Origin: Bin87 sp965204395
GTDB taxonomy: Bacteria; Chloroflexota; Dehalococcoidia; Lucifugimonadales; UBA3495
DNA: 64,000 nucleotides
Reading direction: 5' to 3'
Assembly: GCA_965204395.1 (NCBI GenBank)
Contig: OZ241987.1
Location: 1,736,001 to 1,800,000, forward strand
Positions 42,895-51,458 of this stretch are shown in pieces. A program made the position numbers and the translations under genes. Each line of letters opens with the position of its first letter. Position 1 is the first letter of the stretch. The notes under the pieces were generated by a model that worked only from the letters and a program-made list of their open reading frames with translations, ran no database searches and was not told where the DNA came from.

Positions 42895-44583
42895 CTATTG
42901 TTCGTCCAGGATGCGAGCGCCGAGGCCCATGGCGGTGCGGACCAGCGGGCTGTCCTGGATGGAGCTGCGGGTTGGATTTGCGCCGTCTGAACCGGCGCCG
43001 GACAGAATCACCTGGAAGGAATGTCGTGTGCCAAAGGACTCTTCGATGGCCTGCTCAATAGTATCACGAACACGTGGGTCGCCCAGTTCTTCCTGCATGC
43101 GGTCAAGGTTGGCGGCGTTGCTGAAGGGCAGTACCAACGTGGAATCGTCGTCGGCAAGGTGGACGCTGTTGGAGCGGCAGTCGCGCAAGAGTGCGCCGAG
43201 GTTGTACTTGCTGCCCTTGGAGCGGGCCAGTTGGCGGACGGCCTGTTCCCAGCGCGCCTGCAGGCTGTCGGGCGCGGCGGCGGGAGCGCGGGCCGGTGCG
43301 GGTCGGTTGTCCGGCGGCGGCCCGGGAGGTGGCGCGGGTGCAGGTTGGCGGGATGGCGGCGGACCGGAATTGCCCTGGCGCGGTTGACCTCGCTGTGGCG
43401 GAGGCGCCGACCCACGCTGAGGCTGGCGCGCGGCGGGCGCGGGCTGAGCCGGCATCCGAGATTCCGCCGGCATCGGCGCGGGCGTTTCCTGGGGCACTTC
43501 CTGGCGGCAGATTTCGGCAGCGGCGATTTCCAGCGCGAGAGCGGATGGCGCATCGTAGCGTAGGCCGGCGCTGGCCTCGCCCCAGATGCGGACGGCGCGG
43601 AGGATCTGGTGGGAGTCGGTTTTCTGGATGGCGGCGCGGAGGCCGGCGAGGGTGTCGTCGGGGAGGTCAAGGTTCTGGCCGGCATCCCAGGAGAGGAGGA
43701 GCATGGAGCGCAGGAGGTCAAGGGTCTGGCGGTGCAGTTGGCGCGGCTCGCCGCCCTCCCAGACGACATCGTTAATGGTTTCCAGGGAGCCGGTGGTGTC
43801 GCCGGCCAGGAGTTTCTGGGCCAGCGTGAGGTAGGCGTCGCTGCGGACAAGCCCGAGGGACTCCTCAACATCGCGCAGGGTGATCTCGGCATCGGACGAG
43901 ACGGCCAGTTGCTCAAGGATGTTCAGGGCGTCGCGCATGGAGCCGCCGGCGTTGCGGGCGATCATGCGCAGCGCGTCGGGATGGACCGCGATGGCTTCCT
44001 GGTCGGTGATGTAGGCGAGCCGGTCGTGGATGGTCTGGCCGGGAAGGCGGCGGAAGTCGTACCTCTGGCAGCGAGAGAGGATGGTGGGCAGGAGGCGGTC
44101 GGCCTCGGTGGTGCAGAGGATGAAGATGACGTGGCCGGGAGGTTCCTCCAGGGTCTTGAGGAAGGCGTTGGAAGCCTCCCGGGTGAGCATGTGGGCTTCG
44201 TCGATGATGTACACCTTGCGGCGGTTCTGGGCGGGCTGGAAGTTCACCTTCTCGCGGATTTCGCGGATTTCCTCCACGCCGCGGTTGCTGGCGGCGTCCA
44301 GTTCGATGATGTCCAAGTTGCGGCCCTCGTTGATGGAGACGCAGATGGCGCACCGGTCGCAGGGATCGCCCTGCTGCGGGTCGAGACAGTTGACGGCCTT
44401 GGCGAGGACGCGGGCGGTGGTGGTCTTGCCGGAGCCCCGGGTGCCGCAGAAGAGGTAGCTGTGGCTGACGCGGTCCTGCACCACGGCCTGTTTCAGCGTG
44501 TTGGCGACGTGCTCCTGGCCGGCCAGGTCGCTGAACGTGCCGGGCCGCCACTTGCGGTAATAGACTTGCGCCGAGGTGGTCAT
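42895..44583 (-). CDS. dnaX: DNA polymerase III subunits gamma/tau
   Basis: This is a 562-residue clamp-loader ATPase. It opens YYRKWRPGTFSDLAGQEHVA, with Walker A FCGTRGSGKTTTARVLAKAV, a zinc motif CDRCAICVSI, Walker B KVYIIDEAHMLTREASNAFL and sensor/arginine finger RCQRYDFRRLP. Domain III follows, then a Pro-rich linker (about 380-430, SGPPPSRQPAPAPPPGPP) and a tau-like C-terminus with LGALLRDCRSNSVHLADDDS. Confidence 0.96.
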   Translation of the reverse strand: MTTSAQVYYRKWRPGTFSDLAGQEHVANTLKQAVVQDRVSHSYLFCGTRGSGKTTTARVLAKAVNCLDPQQGDPCDRCAICVSINEGRNLDIIELDAASNRGVEEIREIREKVNFQPAQNRRKVYIIDEAHMLTREASNAFLKTLEEPPGHVIFILCTTEADRLLPTILSRCQRYDFRRLPGQTIHDRLAYITDQEAIAVHPDALRMIARNAGGSMRDALNILEQLAVSSDAEITLRDVEESLGLVRSDAYLTLAQKLLAGDTTGSLETINDVVWEGGEPRQLHRQTLDLLRSMLLLSWDAGQNLDLPDDTLAGLRAAIQKTDSHQILRAVRIWGEASAGLRYDAPSALALEIAAAEICRQEVPQETPAPMPAESRMPAQPAPAARQPQRGSAPPPQRGQPRQGNSGPPPSRQPAPAPPPGPPPDNRPAPARAPAAAPDSLQARWEQAVRQLARSKGSKYNLGALLRDCRSNSVHLADDDSTLVLPFSNAANLDRMQEELGDPRVRDTIEQAIEESFGTRHSFQVILSGAGSDGANPTRSSIQDSPLVRTAMGLGARILDEQ

Positions 44584-44641
44584 GGGGCCAGATAGAAACC
44601 GGGAGATTCGGGGGTTGCCAGTAGGCTCAATGATAACGCCA

Positions 44642-44671
44642 ACGGCCCCGCCAGTGCCAGAGCGGGGCCGT
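44642..44671. terminator. Hairpin downstream of brnTA
   Basis: A perfect 10-bp stem, ACGGCCCCGC/GCGGGGCCGT, with a 10-nt loop lies 24 bp after the brnA stop and upstream of dnaX. No T-run was found on the minus strand, so it may act as a weak terminator or affect dnaX transcription. Confidence 0.45.
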
Positions 44672-44694
44672 CAATGGTTCGGGTGATGGATGAC

Positions 44695-44880
44695 CTAATC
44701 CGCCGGCGCGGACTCGGTGTTTTCGGCAGGCTCGGCCGGCTGCGACAGTTTCAGGTTGGGGAAGCGTACGCGCCTGGCCTTACTCCAATCGACGTAGTCC
44801 GTGGAGTCGTGGGTTTCCCAGAAGGCGCGCTCTTCGGCCTCGGTTTCGAAATATGGAACTGGCTTAAGTTTCTTGGGCAT
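44695..44880 (-). CDS. brnA: BrnA/CopG-type antitoxin
   Basis: This 61-residue antitoxin has the characteristic opening PVPYFETEAEERAFWETHDS followed by TDYVDWSKA. ATG 44880 (MPKKLK) is preferred; GTG 44889 is possible. The C-terminal RHH part seen in longer CopG antitoxins is reduced to a short acidic tail. It overlaps the brnT stop. Confidence 0.75.
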   Translation of the reverse strand: MPKKLKPVPYFETEAEERAFWETHDSTDYVDWSKARRVRFPNLKLSQPAEPAENTESAPAD

Positions 44881-45166
44881 AACGTTCACGCTCTCTTCGG
44901 CTCATCGGACGAGCGGATATGATGCGGATTAAAGTCCTTTCGTTACGCATTGTAAAGGTGATATGCAGACGCCGTCCCGCATCGGTAACCCCGGAAGCGT
45001 TAAGCCTGCGTTCCTGCTGACTGTGAGCGGTATCGTCAACGATCAAAAGAGGATGATTTGAAAAAACCTGCTCGGCCTCGGCTTGGTCAACTCCGTGGGT
45101 GTCGATGTTTTTGCGCTCGTTGCCCTCATCCCATTGGAAACCGGAAACCCGGCTCAGGTCAATCAT
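44864..45166 (-). CDS. brnT: BrnT-family RNase toxin
   Basis: This 100-residue BrnT (DUF497) starts at ATG 45166 (MIDLSRVSGF). FQWDEGNERKNIDTHGVDQA is the family's start signature; RRLHITFTMRNERTLIRIIS and ARPMSRRERERY contain the conserved late Arg residues. It acts as a ribonuclease toxin in known systems. The order toxin then antitoxin is normal for brnTA. Confidence 0.85.
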   Translation of the reverse strand: MIDLSRVSGFQWDEGNERKNIDTHGVDQAEAEQVFSNHPLLIVDDTAHSQQERRLNASGVTDAGRRLHITFTMRNERTLIRIISARPMSRRERERYAQET

Positions 45167-45295
45167 TGATGGAACATGCTTGCAGACCGACGTTGCTCGG
45201 CGCAAATACTGGCTATTATATTCATAATAAATAGATTATACATTATCCCAGGCCTGCATGGCAACAACATATTGACAGACGCAAGGCTCCATCAG

Positions 45296-47284
45296 TCAGT
45301 TGCTGAAATCGGGCGGTTCGGTGATTTCGCGCAGGGGCCGGTCGGTGGTGTACATGCGGAAACTCTGGGAAATCTCGTCGCCGGCACAGTTGGATACTTC
45401 GTACACGGCACCTGGGCAGCGGCGCTCGGCCTGATCGGTTCGATAGAAAATCGGGCCCACGTAATAGCATTTGCCAGGCAGGAGTTCCCGCAGATTTTCC
45501 GGCGGGATGCTTTTCTGGTAATCGACCAGTATCGGGTTTTGGGCGTGCTCCAGGGTCGCGCTGGGGCGGTCGGCCAGGTAGAACCAGTTTTTCTTTCGTG
45601 GCTGGCCGCCCACGAAGCACCCTGAGACGTATTGTTCGACTCCCGGGGCGCGGGCGAGTTGGCTGGGCAAGGAGCCCCGCTGTTCCAGCAATTCCGGGTC
45701 CGGATAGGGCGGAGGCGTAGGTGTAGGAGTCGGGCTCGGCGGTATGGGTGTCGCGGTCGGCGCGGGAGTTCTGGTTGGAGGCGGTGGAGCGGTAGGCGTG
45801 GGTGTCGGCGGCGGCATCGGAGTGGCGGTTGGTTCGCCGGCGGCTACCACTACGGCCACGGTTGCGGGGATGTCTGGCGTTTCTGTGGGTGGAGGGAGCG
45901 GAGTGTCCGTAGGTGAGGTCGTGGGTGTCGGCGTGGGCTCAGGCGTGGCGGTGTGTGTGGGTTCCATAACCGCCGCGACGGGTATGGAGGTGGGTATGGC
46001 CGGTGGCGCAGGTCCACCCCCCAGGGAGCCGATGACGGGCACCAGGCCGCCCAGGAATGCGCAGGATGTAACCAGGGCGATTGTGCCGATTACGCCAGCG
46101 GCCACGGCGAGACGCACGGTTCGCGAGAGCGTGGGAGCAGATGGTTGAGACGGCTGCTGGCCGACTTGTGGCGTAGTGTGCGCGGCTCCTGCCTGAGACT
46201 GTGGGGCGTTCTGGCTGGAGGGCTGACCCCGGTTTCGCGATCGTCGCCGGATGACACTGCGGCGCGTCGTCGCCTGCTGGCGCTGAAGCTCGATGGCGCG
46301 GTCGAGGGCAATGATCCAGTCCTCAGGGCTGGGGAGGTTGCCGGTGCCGGTCCGGAGCAGGAAGGGGTCAAATGCCTCGCAGAACAGGTGCTTGATTTCC
46401 TGGCGGAGGCCGTCCCAGTTTTCCTGATACCGCAGGACGGGCTGCTTGTATTCATCCGGGACGGTGTTGTCCTCGTTGTAGGGGAAGTAGCCGTTCCTTA
46501 TTTTCTCGCCCAGTTCGGTGATCGCGTCCTCGTCGTCGGGCGCGATGCGGCTCATGTAGGGGTGGTAGCCGCCCATGATCAGTTTGAAGATCAGGACGGC
46601 CAGGCCGAAAAGGTCGTCGTTGGTCTCCCGATCAATCTCGCTGTACCGAACTCCCTGCAGGCGGGGCGGCGTGTAGTCCTCGCGGCCGACGGTGCAGCGG
46701 TACAGCCGGCCGCCGTTGGGGTCGCTGATCTGGATGGCGTCGATATCGACGATGATGACTTCGGACCGCGCGTTGATCAGGAGGTTTTTCTCGTTGACGT
46801 CGCCGATGACGTGTCCGGCCGCGTGGATCTGTCGGACCGCCTCGGCTAGGTTGCGGGCCATCCGCAGCAGGTCGGAGTCGCCGAAGGTCGTGTTCAGGTC
46901 CTGCTCGGTGCGACGGCGGGCGGCCGGATTGAAGAAAGCCTGGCTTTCGCGGTACTGCGACAGATCGACGTAGGGCATCAGGAAACCGACGATGCGGCCG
47001 GCGTCGTCGTACAGTGCGTCGTCGGGCCACGCGAAGGGAGCGTGGGCGCGGTTGGCGCGCGCGCCAAACAACGGTCGGCCAAGGCCTCCTGAGGAAACGG
47101 ATACGGCCGGCCGCTGGCGAACCATGACGGCGATCTTCTCGCCGGAGCGCGGTGTGGGGTTGTGCCAAATCTTGGCGACCTGGCCGCCATTGCCCTGGAC
47201 CCGGTAAACCGCGCCCTCGCCGCCGCTACCGACCTCGCTGCCGAGGATGATGCGGTTGCCGCGACTGTCGCGATATTCGGCCAC
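45296..47284 (-). CDS. TerY-P triad protein kinase with membrane anchor
   Basis: This 662-residue protein has an N-terminal kinase domain (1-310). The glycine loop is LGSEVGSGGEGAVYRV, the Lys strand is GGQVAKIWH, the catalytic loop is AAGHVIGDVNEKNLLI (GD in place of HRD), and the metal loop is VDIDAIQI in place of DFG. A TM helix lies near residues 390-415 (LAVAAGVIGTIALVTSCAFL), followed by a Pro/Thr linker and an extracytoplasmic C-terminal domain with CYYVGPIFYRTDQAERRC. One base separates it from the PP2C gene. The trio VWA-PP2C-kinase matches the TerY-P triad tied to Ter stress systems. Confidence 0.8.
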   Translation of the reverse strand: MAEYRDSRGNRIILGSEVGSGGEGAVYRVQGNGGQVAKIWHNPTPRSGEKIAVMVRQRPAVSVSSGGLGRPLFGARANRAHAPFAWPDDALYDDAGRIVGFLMPYVDLSQYRESQAFFNPAARRRTEQDLNTTFGDSDLLRMARNLAEAVRQIHAAGHVIGDVNEKNLLINARSEVIIVDIDAIQISDPNGGRLYRCTVGREDYTPPRLQGVRYSEIDRETNDDLFGLAVLIFKLIMGGYHPYMSRIAPDDEDAITELGEKIRNGYFPYNEDNTVPDEYKQPVLRYQENWDGLRQEIKHLFCEAFDPFLLRTGTGNLPSPEDWIIALDRAIELQRQQATTRRSVIRRRSRNRGQPSSQNAPQSQAGAAHTTPQVGQQPSQPSAPTLSRTVRLAVAAGVIGTIALVTSCAFLGGLVPVIGSLGGGPAPPAIPTSIPVAAVMEPTHTATPEPTPTPTTSPTDTPLPPPTETPDIPATVAVVVAAGEPTATPMPPPTPTPTAPPPPTRTPAPTATPIPPSPTPTPTPPPYPDPELLEQRGSLPSQLARAPGVEQYVSGCFVGGQPRKKNWFYLADRPSATLEHAQNPILVDYQKSIPPENLRELLPGKCYYVGPIFYRTDQAERRCPGAVYEVSNCAGDEISQSFRMYTTDRPLREITEPPDFSN

Positions 47285-47285
47285 G

Positions 47286-48113
47286 TCAGGTCACCGGGCG
47301 TTGGGCCAGTAGCAGGGAGAGGTCGTCGTTGGTCCTGGCGTTGACCCGGGGCGACTTCAGGAATCGCCGGAGGCCGACGTAGGCGGACAGTTCGTCGGGT
47401 TGCTGATCCAGCCAGGTGAAAACCCCGCGGAAAAAGGGAGCGTGGGGAATCGGCTGGGTACGGTCCCGGTAGTCGAGCACCAGGTTCTGGATGCCGTCGG
47501 AGAACATGGCGATATGCGTGGCGTGCAAGTCCGGTATGACGCTGACCTGCATGGCGTCGAGGTACCAAGGTTCGGTGACAAAGCTGGTCTCGTTGGCGTA
47601 TTCGCCCCGGTCGGGGTGCGTGATGAGGGCGTAGTCGCCATCTTCGCCGGCCGCCACGACCGCGCCGTCGCCGATCTGGGCCGCGCCCAACAGTCCGTTC
47701 ACGTGGACGGCCACGAGCAGAGTGGTGTGATACTCGCGGGGGCGATGCTCATTGGCCTGGGCGAGATCGTTGACGGCGTGGTGGGCCGCCTGGATGGAAT
47801 CGGACAGGATATCCCGCAGGCCATCCGCATCCATGGCGACGGCCCGATCCGACAACGCACCGGCGATGAAATTGATGCTGACCGATGCGGCGAGCCGGGA
47901 GCCCCGATCACTGTAGGGAGCAGAGCCGGCGCCGTCGGCAACCGCGGCGACCAGGGTATCGGGCGGAGCGCCGGATATCGGGAGATAGCGGAATTGCGTG
48001 GAGTCCTGGCACGGCTGGCCGGATCGAATGTGGCCGGTGCCCACCACCGAAGCGGCTGCGATTTTCCAGCTCAGTTCATCGGGGTGTGGGCTGTCTGACG
48101 CGGGGCTGCCCAT
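47286..48113 (-). CDS. PP2C-type phosphatase of TerY-P triad
   Basis: This 275-residue PP2C (PPM) phosphatase starts at ATG 48113. Metal-binding motifs are LVAAVADGAGSAPYSDRGSR near the N-terminus, GLLGAAQIGDGAVVA, IAMFSDGIQNLV, and ARTNDDLSLLLA at the end. GTGHIRSGQPCQDS is the typical opening strand. It should counteract the kinase encoded next. It overlaps the VWA gene by one base (TGATG). Confidence 0.88.
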   Translation of the reverse strand: MGSPASDSPHPDELSWKIAAASVVGTGHIRSGQPCQDSTQFRYLPISGAPPDTLVAAVADGAGSAPYSDRGSRLAASVSINFIAGALSDRAVAMDADGLRDILSDSIQAAHHAVNDLAQANEHRPREYHTTLLVAVHVNGLLGAAQIGDGAVVAAGEDGDYALITHPDRGEYANETSFVTEPWYLDAMQVSVIPDLHATHIAMFSDGIQNLVLDYRDRTQPIPHAPFFRGVFTWLDQQPDELSAYVGLRRFLKSPRVNARTNDDLSLLLAQRPVT

Positions 48114-48811
48114 CAGAAGTCCAGGTAATCGTCCTGGCTGGGCAGCGTCAGGCGTTCGCCGACCTGGGAGGACGAGATCTGCGACAACGAGTTGGATAGC
48201 CACTGGAAGATTCCGCTGAGCTGGGCCTGGTGCAGGGGCTTGGCCGGGCGCTGGGGTGCCATCATGGAGGACAGCCTGGGGATGTCTGCGTCGTCATCGA
48301 TTCCGAAGGAGAACACGGCAGCATGCCGGCCCTCTTCCGTCTCCCTGACGCGCCCCGCAGCCTGCTCGATGGCCTCCGGTGTATCGTGTTCGGGGTAGCC
48401 GTCGGTGAGGAGCATGACGATGGGGCGGTAGTAAGCGATGCCGTTGGCGCGATAGGCGCGCTTGCGCTCCTCGATCATGTCAAGGCCCACGTTGAGGGCG
48501 GCGGCGATGCAGGTGCCGCCGCTGGCGGTCAGCGTGGTCGGCTGAAACTCATCGGCGGTCACGAAGTCCTGGACGACGTTGACCTGGTGGTTGAACGCGA
48601 CGACGGCGATTTCGGCGCGGAGGGCGGTGAGGGAGTCGGCGCTCACCTCTTCCTGGAATGCCCGGATGCCGTCGTTCAGTGCCTGGATACGGCTGCCGTG
48701 CATGGAACCGGACACATCCAGCAGGAGCACGCACGGGCAACGGGGTTCGGGGTTGTCGACAAATTCCACCATGTCCTCAAGGTGAGAACTGCCAATGGTG
48801 TTGTCCTGCAT
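48113..48811 (-). CDS. terY: TerY-like VWA-domain protein
   Basis: This 232-residue protein is almost entirely a von Willebrand A domain. The MIDAS motif is VLLLDVSGSMHGSRIQAL near residue 30, with a later Thr/Asp site (ASGGTCIAAALNVGLDMIEE, VMLLTDGYPEHD). The C-terminus is SGIFQWLSNSLSQISSSQ with ERLTLPSQDDYLDF. It is the first gene of the triad operon. A homologous C-terminal fragment lies upstream at 49017-49124. Confidence 0.85.
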   Translation of the reverse strand: MQDNTIGSSHLEDMVEFVDNPEPRCPCVLLLDVSGSMHGSRIQALNDGIRAFQEEVSADSLTALRAEIAVVAFNHQVNVVQDFVTADEFQPTTLTASGGTCIAAALNVGLDMIEERKRAYRANGIAYYRPIVMLLTDGYPEHDTPEAIEQAAGRVRETEEGRHAAVFSFGIDDDADIPRLSSMMAPQRPAKPLHQAQLSGIFQWLSNSLSQISSSQVGERLTLPSQDDYLDF

Positions 48812-49016
48812 ATCCCCTCCTGGTGGCGCGATTTTTGAGAATACGATGCCAGCCGGGCATCTAAAAGGGGGAATGTCGCGCCGCTACATCATCAAAAACT
48901 GTAATGGCGGGTATGTGCGCTGTCAAATGCGTGGTGTCCCGGTCGTGCTTGGATGTGCGCACATGGGCTTTGGGAGATGTACGAGTGCGCCGTCGCTCGC
49001 CATCGTCGATTGAGCG
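48812..49016. other. Intergenic region upstream of triad
   Basis: This contains the presumed triad promoter; no box or hairpin was convincing. With the fragment at 49017-49124 and the spacer to 49279, the gene-free stretch is about 468 bp. Confidence 0.4.
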
Positions 49017-49124
49017 TTAGAGTTCCAGGTACGGCGTCTGTTCCGGCAGCCGGATTCTCTCGCCGGGCCGTGAGGTTGAGATGGATGATACGGAGTTGGT
49101 GCCCCACTGGAATATACGGCTTTG
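49017..49124 (-). pseudogene. C-terminal fragment of a second VWA (TerY-like) gene
   Basis: Read leftward, 35 codons give SRIFQWGTNSVSSISTSRP, then GERIRLPEQTPYLEL and a stop. This aligns along its length with the C-terminus of the intact VWA protein (SGIFQWLSNSLSQISSSQV, GERLTLPSQDDYLDF). Nothing upstream in this frame resembles a VWA domain, so this is the end of a deleted paralogue. Confidence 0.7.
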
Positions 49125-49279
49125 CACAAAAAGTTGTTTCTGAGACGATTGTTTGTGCAACCTGGATCCAAAACTTGTGGTCGTGTACTCGCCGTTGACG
49201 TAGAGCGAGAGTAACCGCGACGATGTTGCTGCTGACCGAGGCGCTTGTCCCTGTGTCGCCACCGAGGTGTGAGAGGTCG

Positions 49280-49780
49280 CTATCGCGACCTGACCAGTGT
49301 CAGAGTGGCGATGTACGCCTGCTCGTCCGGTGTGATCTGGGCAAAGCCCAGAATTGCCGATTCGGCCCTGTCGAGGTGTAGGGCGCCGTCGTTGGTGGTG
49401 ATGACGGCGTTGGGATCGTAGTCGGCCAAGTGGCGGCGTTGTTGTAGATCGGCGAACGCGTCGGTGAAGTTCTGGGCTTGCGGGGAGAGATGCTGGCGAT
49501 TGCTTTGCAATTGCCGCCGGGCGGTGGTGTGGTCGAGGCCTCGGTAGATCCGCGACCACGCTGCGGTGGTGGTCGGGTTTGAGGGAGAGCCGACCAGGGC
49601 TGTGGCGTTGCTGTGGGCCAGGGAATGGAACATGGCGTAGTAGGCGTTGCTCGCCGCCCGTCGAGCATGTTCATGTGTGGGCAGATGTCCCGCCTGCTGC
49701 GGGTTAAGGAGGTCGCGACCCGCCTGGATGAGGTTGGCCCAATCGATGGGAGTCGGCGTCACGCCGGCGGGCGTGGTCAT
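49280..49780 (-). CDS. HEPN-domain protein, possible toxin
   Basis: This 166-residue helical protein has a HEPN look: HEHARRAASNAYYAMFHSLA near residue 40 (Arg...Tyr-Tyr...Phe-His), DLQQRRHLADYDPNAV near residue 115, and RAESAILGFAQI. The ADYDP element recurs in HEPN proteins of toxin-antitoxin pairs. It overlaps the upstream 96-residue gene by 4 nt, so the two form an operon. Confidence 0.7.
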   Translation of the reverse strand: MTTPAGVTPTPIDWANLIQAGRDLLNPQQAGHLPTHEHARRAASNAYYAMFHSLAHSNATALVGSPSNPTTTAAWSRIYRGLDHTTARRQLQSNRQHLSPQAQNFTDAFADLQQRRHLADYDPNAVITTNDGALHLDRAESAILGFAQITPDEQAYIATLTLVRSR

Positions 49781-50067
49781 ACGTTCAGTTCACTCCGGTC
49801 GGCGTAGGACATGTTCGGGTTGTGGGGAATGCCCAATTTTTCGAAGAGGTCGCCCATCTCTCGGCGGAACCACATGTGGATCTGCATATCCAGCTTGGGG
49901 TGGTCGTCTTCGAGGATGACTCTGATGTCGACCCAGTCCTCGTCGTCGGGTCCGGGCCGGTTTTCCGCCGTCACGTCGTGGATGACGAACTCGGCGGGCA
50001 GGTACTTGGGCGCCTCGGAGCGGATGATGTTGGCGATTTTCTCGAGGGTTTCAGAACTGGCGGTCAT
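49777..50067 (-). CDS. Unknown 96-residue partner of HEPN protein
   Basis: This family was not recognised. It opens MTASSETLEKIANIIRSEAP, continues DDEDWVDIRVILEDDHP and MQIHMWFRREMGDLFEKLG, and ends NPNMSYADRSELNV. Acidic and probably alpha/beta. Its 4-nt overlap with the HEPN gene suggests an antitoxin or substrate-binding partner. It lacks the GSxxxG-DxD pattern of MNT partners. Confidence 0.5.
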   Translation of the reverse strand: MTASSETLEKIANIIRSEAPKYLPAEFVIHDVTAENRPGPDDEDWVDIRVILEDDHPKLDMQIHMWFRREMGDLFEKLGIPHNPNMSYADRSELNV

Positions 50068-50142
50068 GGGCTTTCAACCTCGTGCCTTGGTGTGGGAGTT
50101 CGATGATATTTGCGGGATAAGAGAACGGTCAACCTGGGTGCG

Positions 50143-50436
50143 TTATGGTGAAACTGCCGTGGGTTGTGAGGCGTTTACTGGAGGTTGGGGAGATCCGACC
50201 AGTTCGCACCGGTGCTCCGCGTCCAGATAGGGCGGCAGCGTGTCGCCGGCCACCACGGCGGCGCTGCACTCCCGGCATACCCATACGTACTGGGGAATCA
50301 ACAGGCGGGCGCGGCGCCGGCGGACTCAGGACAGTTGTGGAGCTCGCCCTGGTAGGGATATTCGACACGTGATGTTCGGGACAGACCGCCGCATGCATCT
50401 GCTCCAGCGCGCCGATGGAAACGTTGGGCGTGGTCA
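50143..50436 (-). pseudogene. Frameshifted small Cys-rich (zinc-ribbon-like) protein
   Basis: Read leftward from GTG 50436: VTTPNVSIGALEQMHAAVCP in one frame, then EYPYQGELHNCPESAGAA in another, then LLIPQYVWVCRECSAAVVAG and DAEHRCELVG in the third. Together they make a coherent protein of about 95 residues with four Cys pairs or singles suited to zinc binding. Two frame changes break it. The call rests on continuity of motifs across frames; no homologue was identified. Confidence 0.5.
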
Positions 50437-50561
50437 CGGTATGTGCCTCCCGCGTGCGCGTGGCCGGCTGGGGACGGCCAGGCCGGCTGGACATACAGTG
50501 CCATTATTGGTATCATATTGGCGCATATAGTCCAGGTGTTTTCAACGGGATCAATAAAATC

Positions 50562-50801
50562 TTGATAAACTATATTGGGTTGCTTCGAAACAACCGCAAA
50601 GGAATTCGGTTCAGTGAGCTAGCAGAAATATGCGATGAATTCTTTGGAGAGCCGCGCCAGAGTGGGACGAGTCATCGAGTTTGCCGGATGCCTTGGCCGG
50701 GCGATCCCAGAGTCAACATACAGAACAACCGTGGGATGACCAAGCCGTACCAGGTGCGTCAGGTGATTCGAGCGCTTGAGAAACTGAACAATGACGGTTG
50801 A
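50562..50801 (+). CDS. hicA: HicA-type toxin
   Basis: This is a toxin of about 79 residues. NRKGIRFSELAEICDEFFGE, GTSHRVCRMPWPGDPRVNIQ (the His of the active site within the SHR motif) and NRGMTKPYQVRQVIRALEKL match HicA dsRBD-fold toxins. TTG 50562 is the best available start; the frame is open further upstream without family similarity. It overlaps hicB by 11 nt. Upstream sequence is AT-rich relative to its surroundings. Confidence 0.75.
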   Translation: MINYIGLLRNNRKGIRFSELAEICDEFFGEPRQSGTSHRVCRMPWPGDPRVNIQNNRGMTKPYQVRQVIRALEKLNNDG

Positions 50802-51126
50802 TCATTACACATATCGAGTTACTTGGTCTGCGGAGGACGACGAGTACGTCGGGCTGTGCGCGGAGTTCCCGTCGCTGAGTTGGCTGGGGCCGACGCAGGA
50901 GGCGGTTTTTGCCGGCATACGGGCGCTGGTTGCTGAGGTGGTCGAGGATATGCTCGGCAACGGCGAGACGCCGCCGGAGCCGATGGCGGACCGCGCCTAC
51001 AGCGGCAGGTTCGTGGTGCGGGTGCCGCCGGAGGTCCACCGGGCACTGGCGATTCGCGCGGCCGAGGAGGGCGTGAGCCTGAACCGCCTGGTGAGCGCGC
51101 GGCTGGCGAATGACACCATGCGCTGA
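50791..51126 (+). CDS. hicB: HicB-type antitoxin with RHH domain
   Basis: This 111-residue HicB has a partial RNase-H-like domain (YRVTWSAEDDEYVGLCAEFP, SLSWLGPTQEAVFAGIRALV) and a C-terminal ribbon-helix-helix (SGRFVVRVPPEVHRALAIRA, GVSLNRLVSARLA). It should bind its own promoter, unlike the single-domain HicB at 23816. Confidence 0.85.
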   Translation: MTVDHYTYRVTWSAEDDEYVGLCAEFPSLSWLGPTQEAVFAGIRALVAEVVEDMLGNGETPPEPMADRAYSGRFVVRVPPEVHRALAIRAAEEGVSLNRLVSARLANDTMR

Positions 51127-51177
51127 GGTGTTGCATCCGCCGGAAGGGGCCGGAGGTAGCGCGATGATGAGCGACGC

Positions 51178-51196
51178 ACGACGGCCGTCGTTTTTT
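51178..51196 (+). terminator. Rho-independent terminator of hicAB
   Basis: A perfect 14-nt palindrome, ACGACGGCCGTCGT, runs into TTTTT, 52 bp after the hicB stop. The rest of 51127-51458 (332 bp) holds the promoter region of the next gene but no further gene that could be supported. Confidence 0.8.
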
Positions 51197-51458
51197 CTTT
51201 CTGGCCGGCGCGGCGGATGCCGATGGCGATGCGCCCCGGAGAGCCACGCGTTCCGACATGTGTGTGGCGAATATGCGAGACAGTTGCGCTGACTGCTCAG
51301 GCGAGATGTTATTCCTGATAGTTGCAGATATTACTGTATTGGGAGTCTGGAGTGTCATCAATTGCGCAAAGTGATGGTGTATCCTGTGCACATGTATTTT
51401 GTTGCCCGGATGGGGCTGGCGTGATAGATTCGCCACGTTGACCAAGGAGGAATAACTG

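Noticed and set aside
45640..46010. Periodic PTPTP-encoding repeats considered as CRISPR-like or satellite DNA
   Set aside because: They are an in-frame low-complexity linker of the kinase without conserved spacers.
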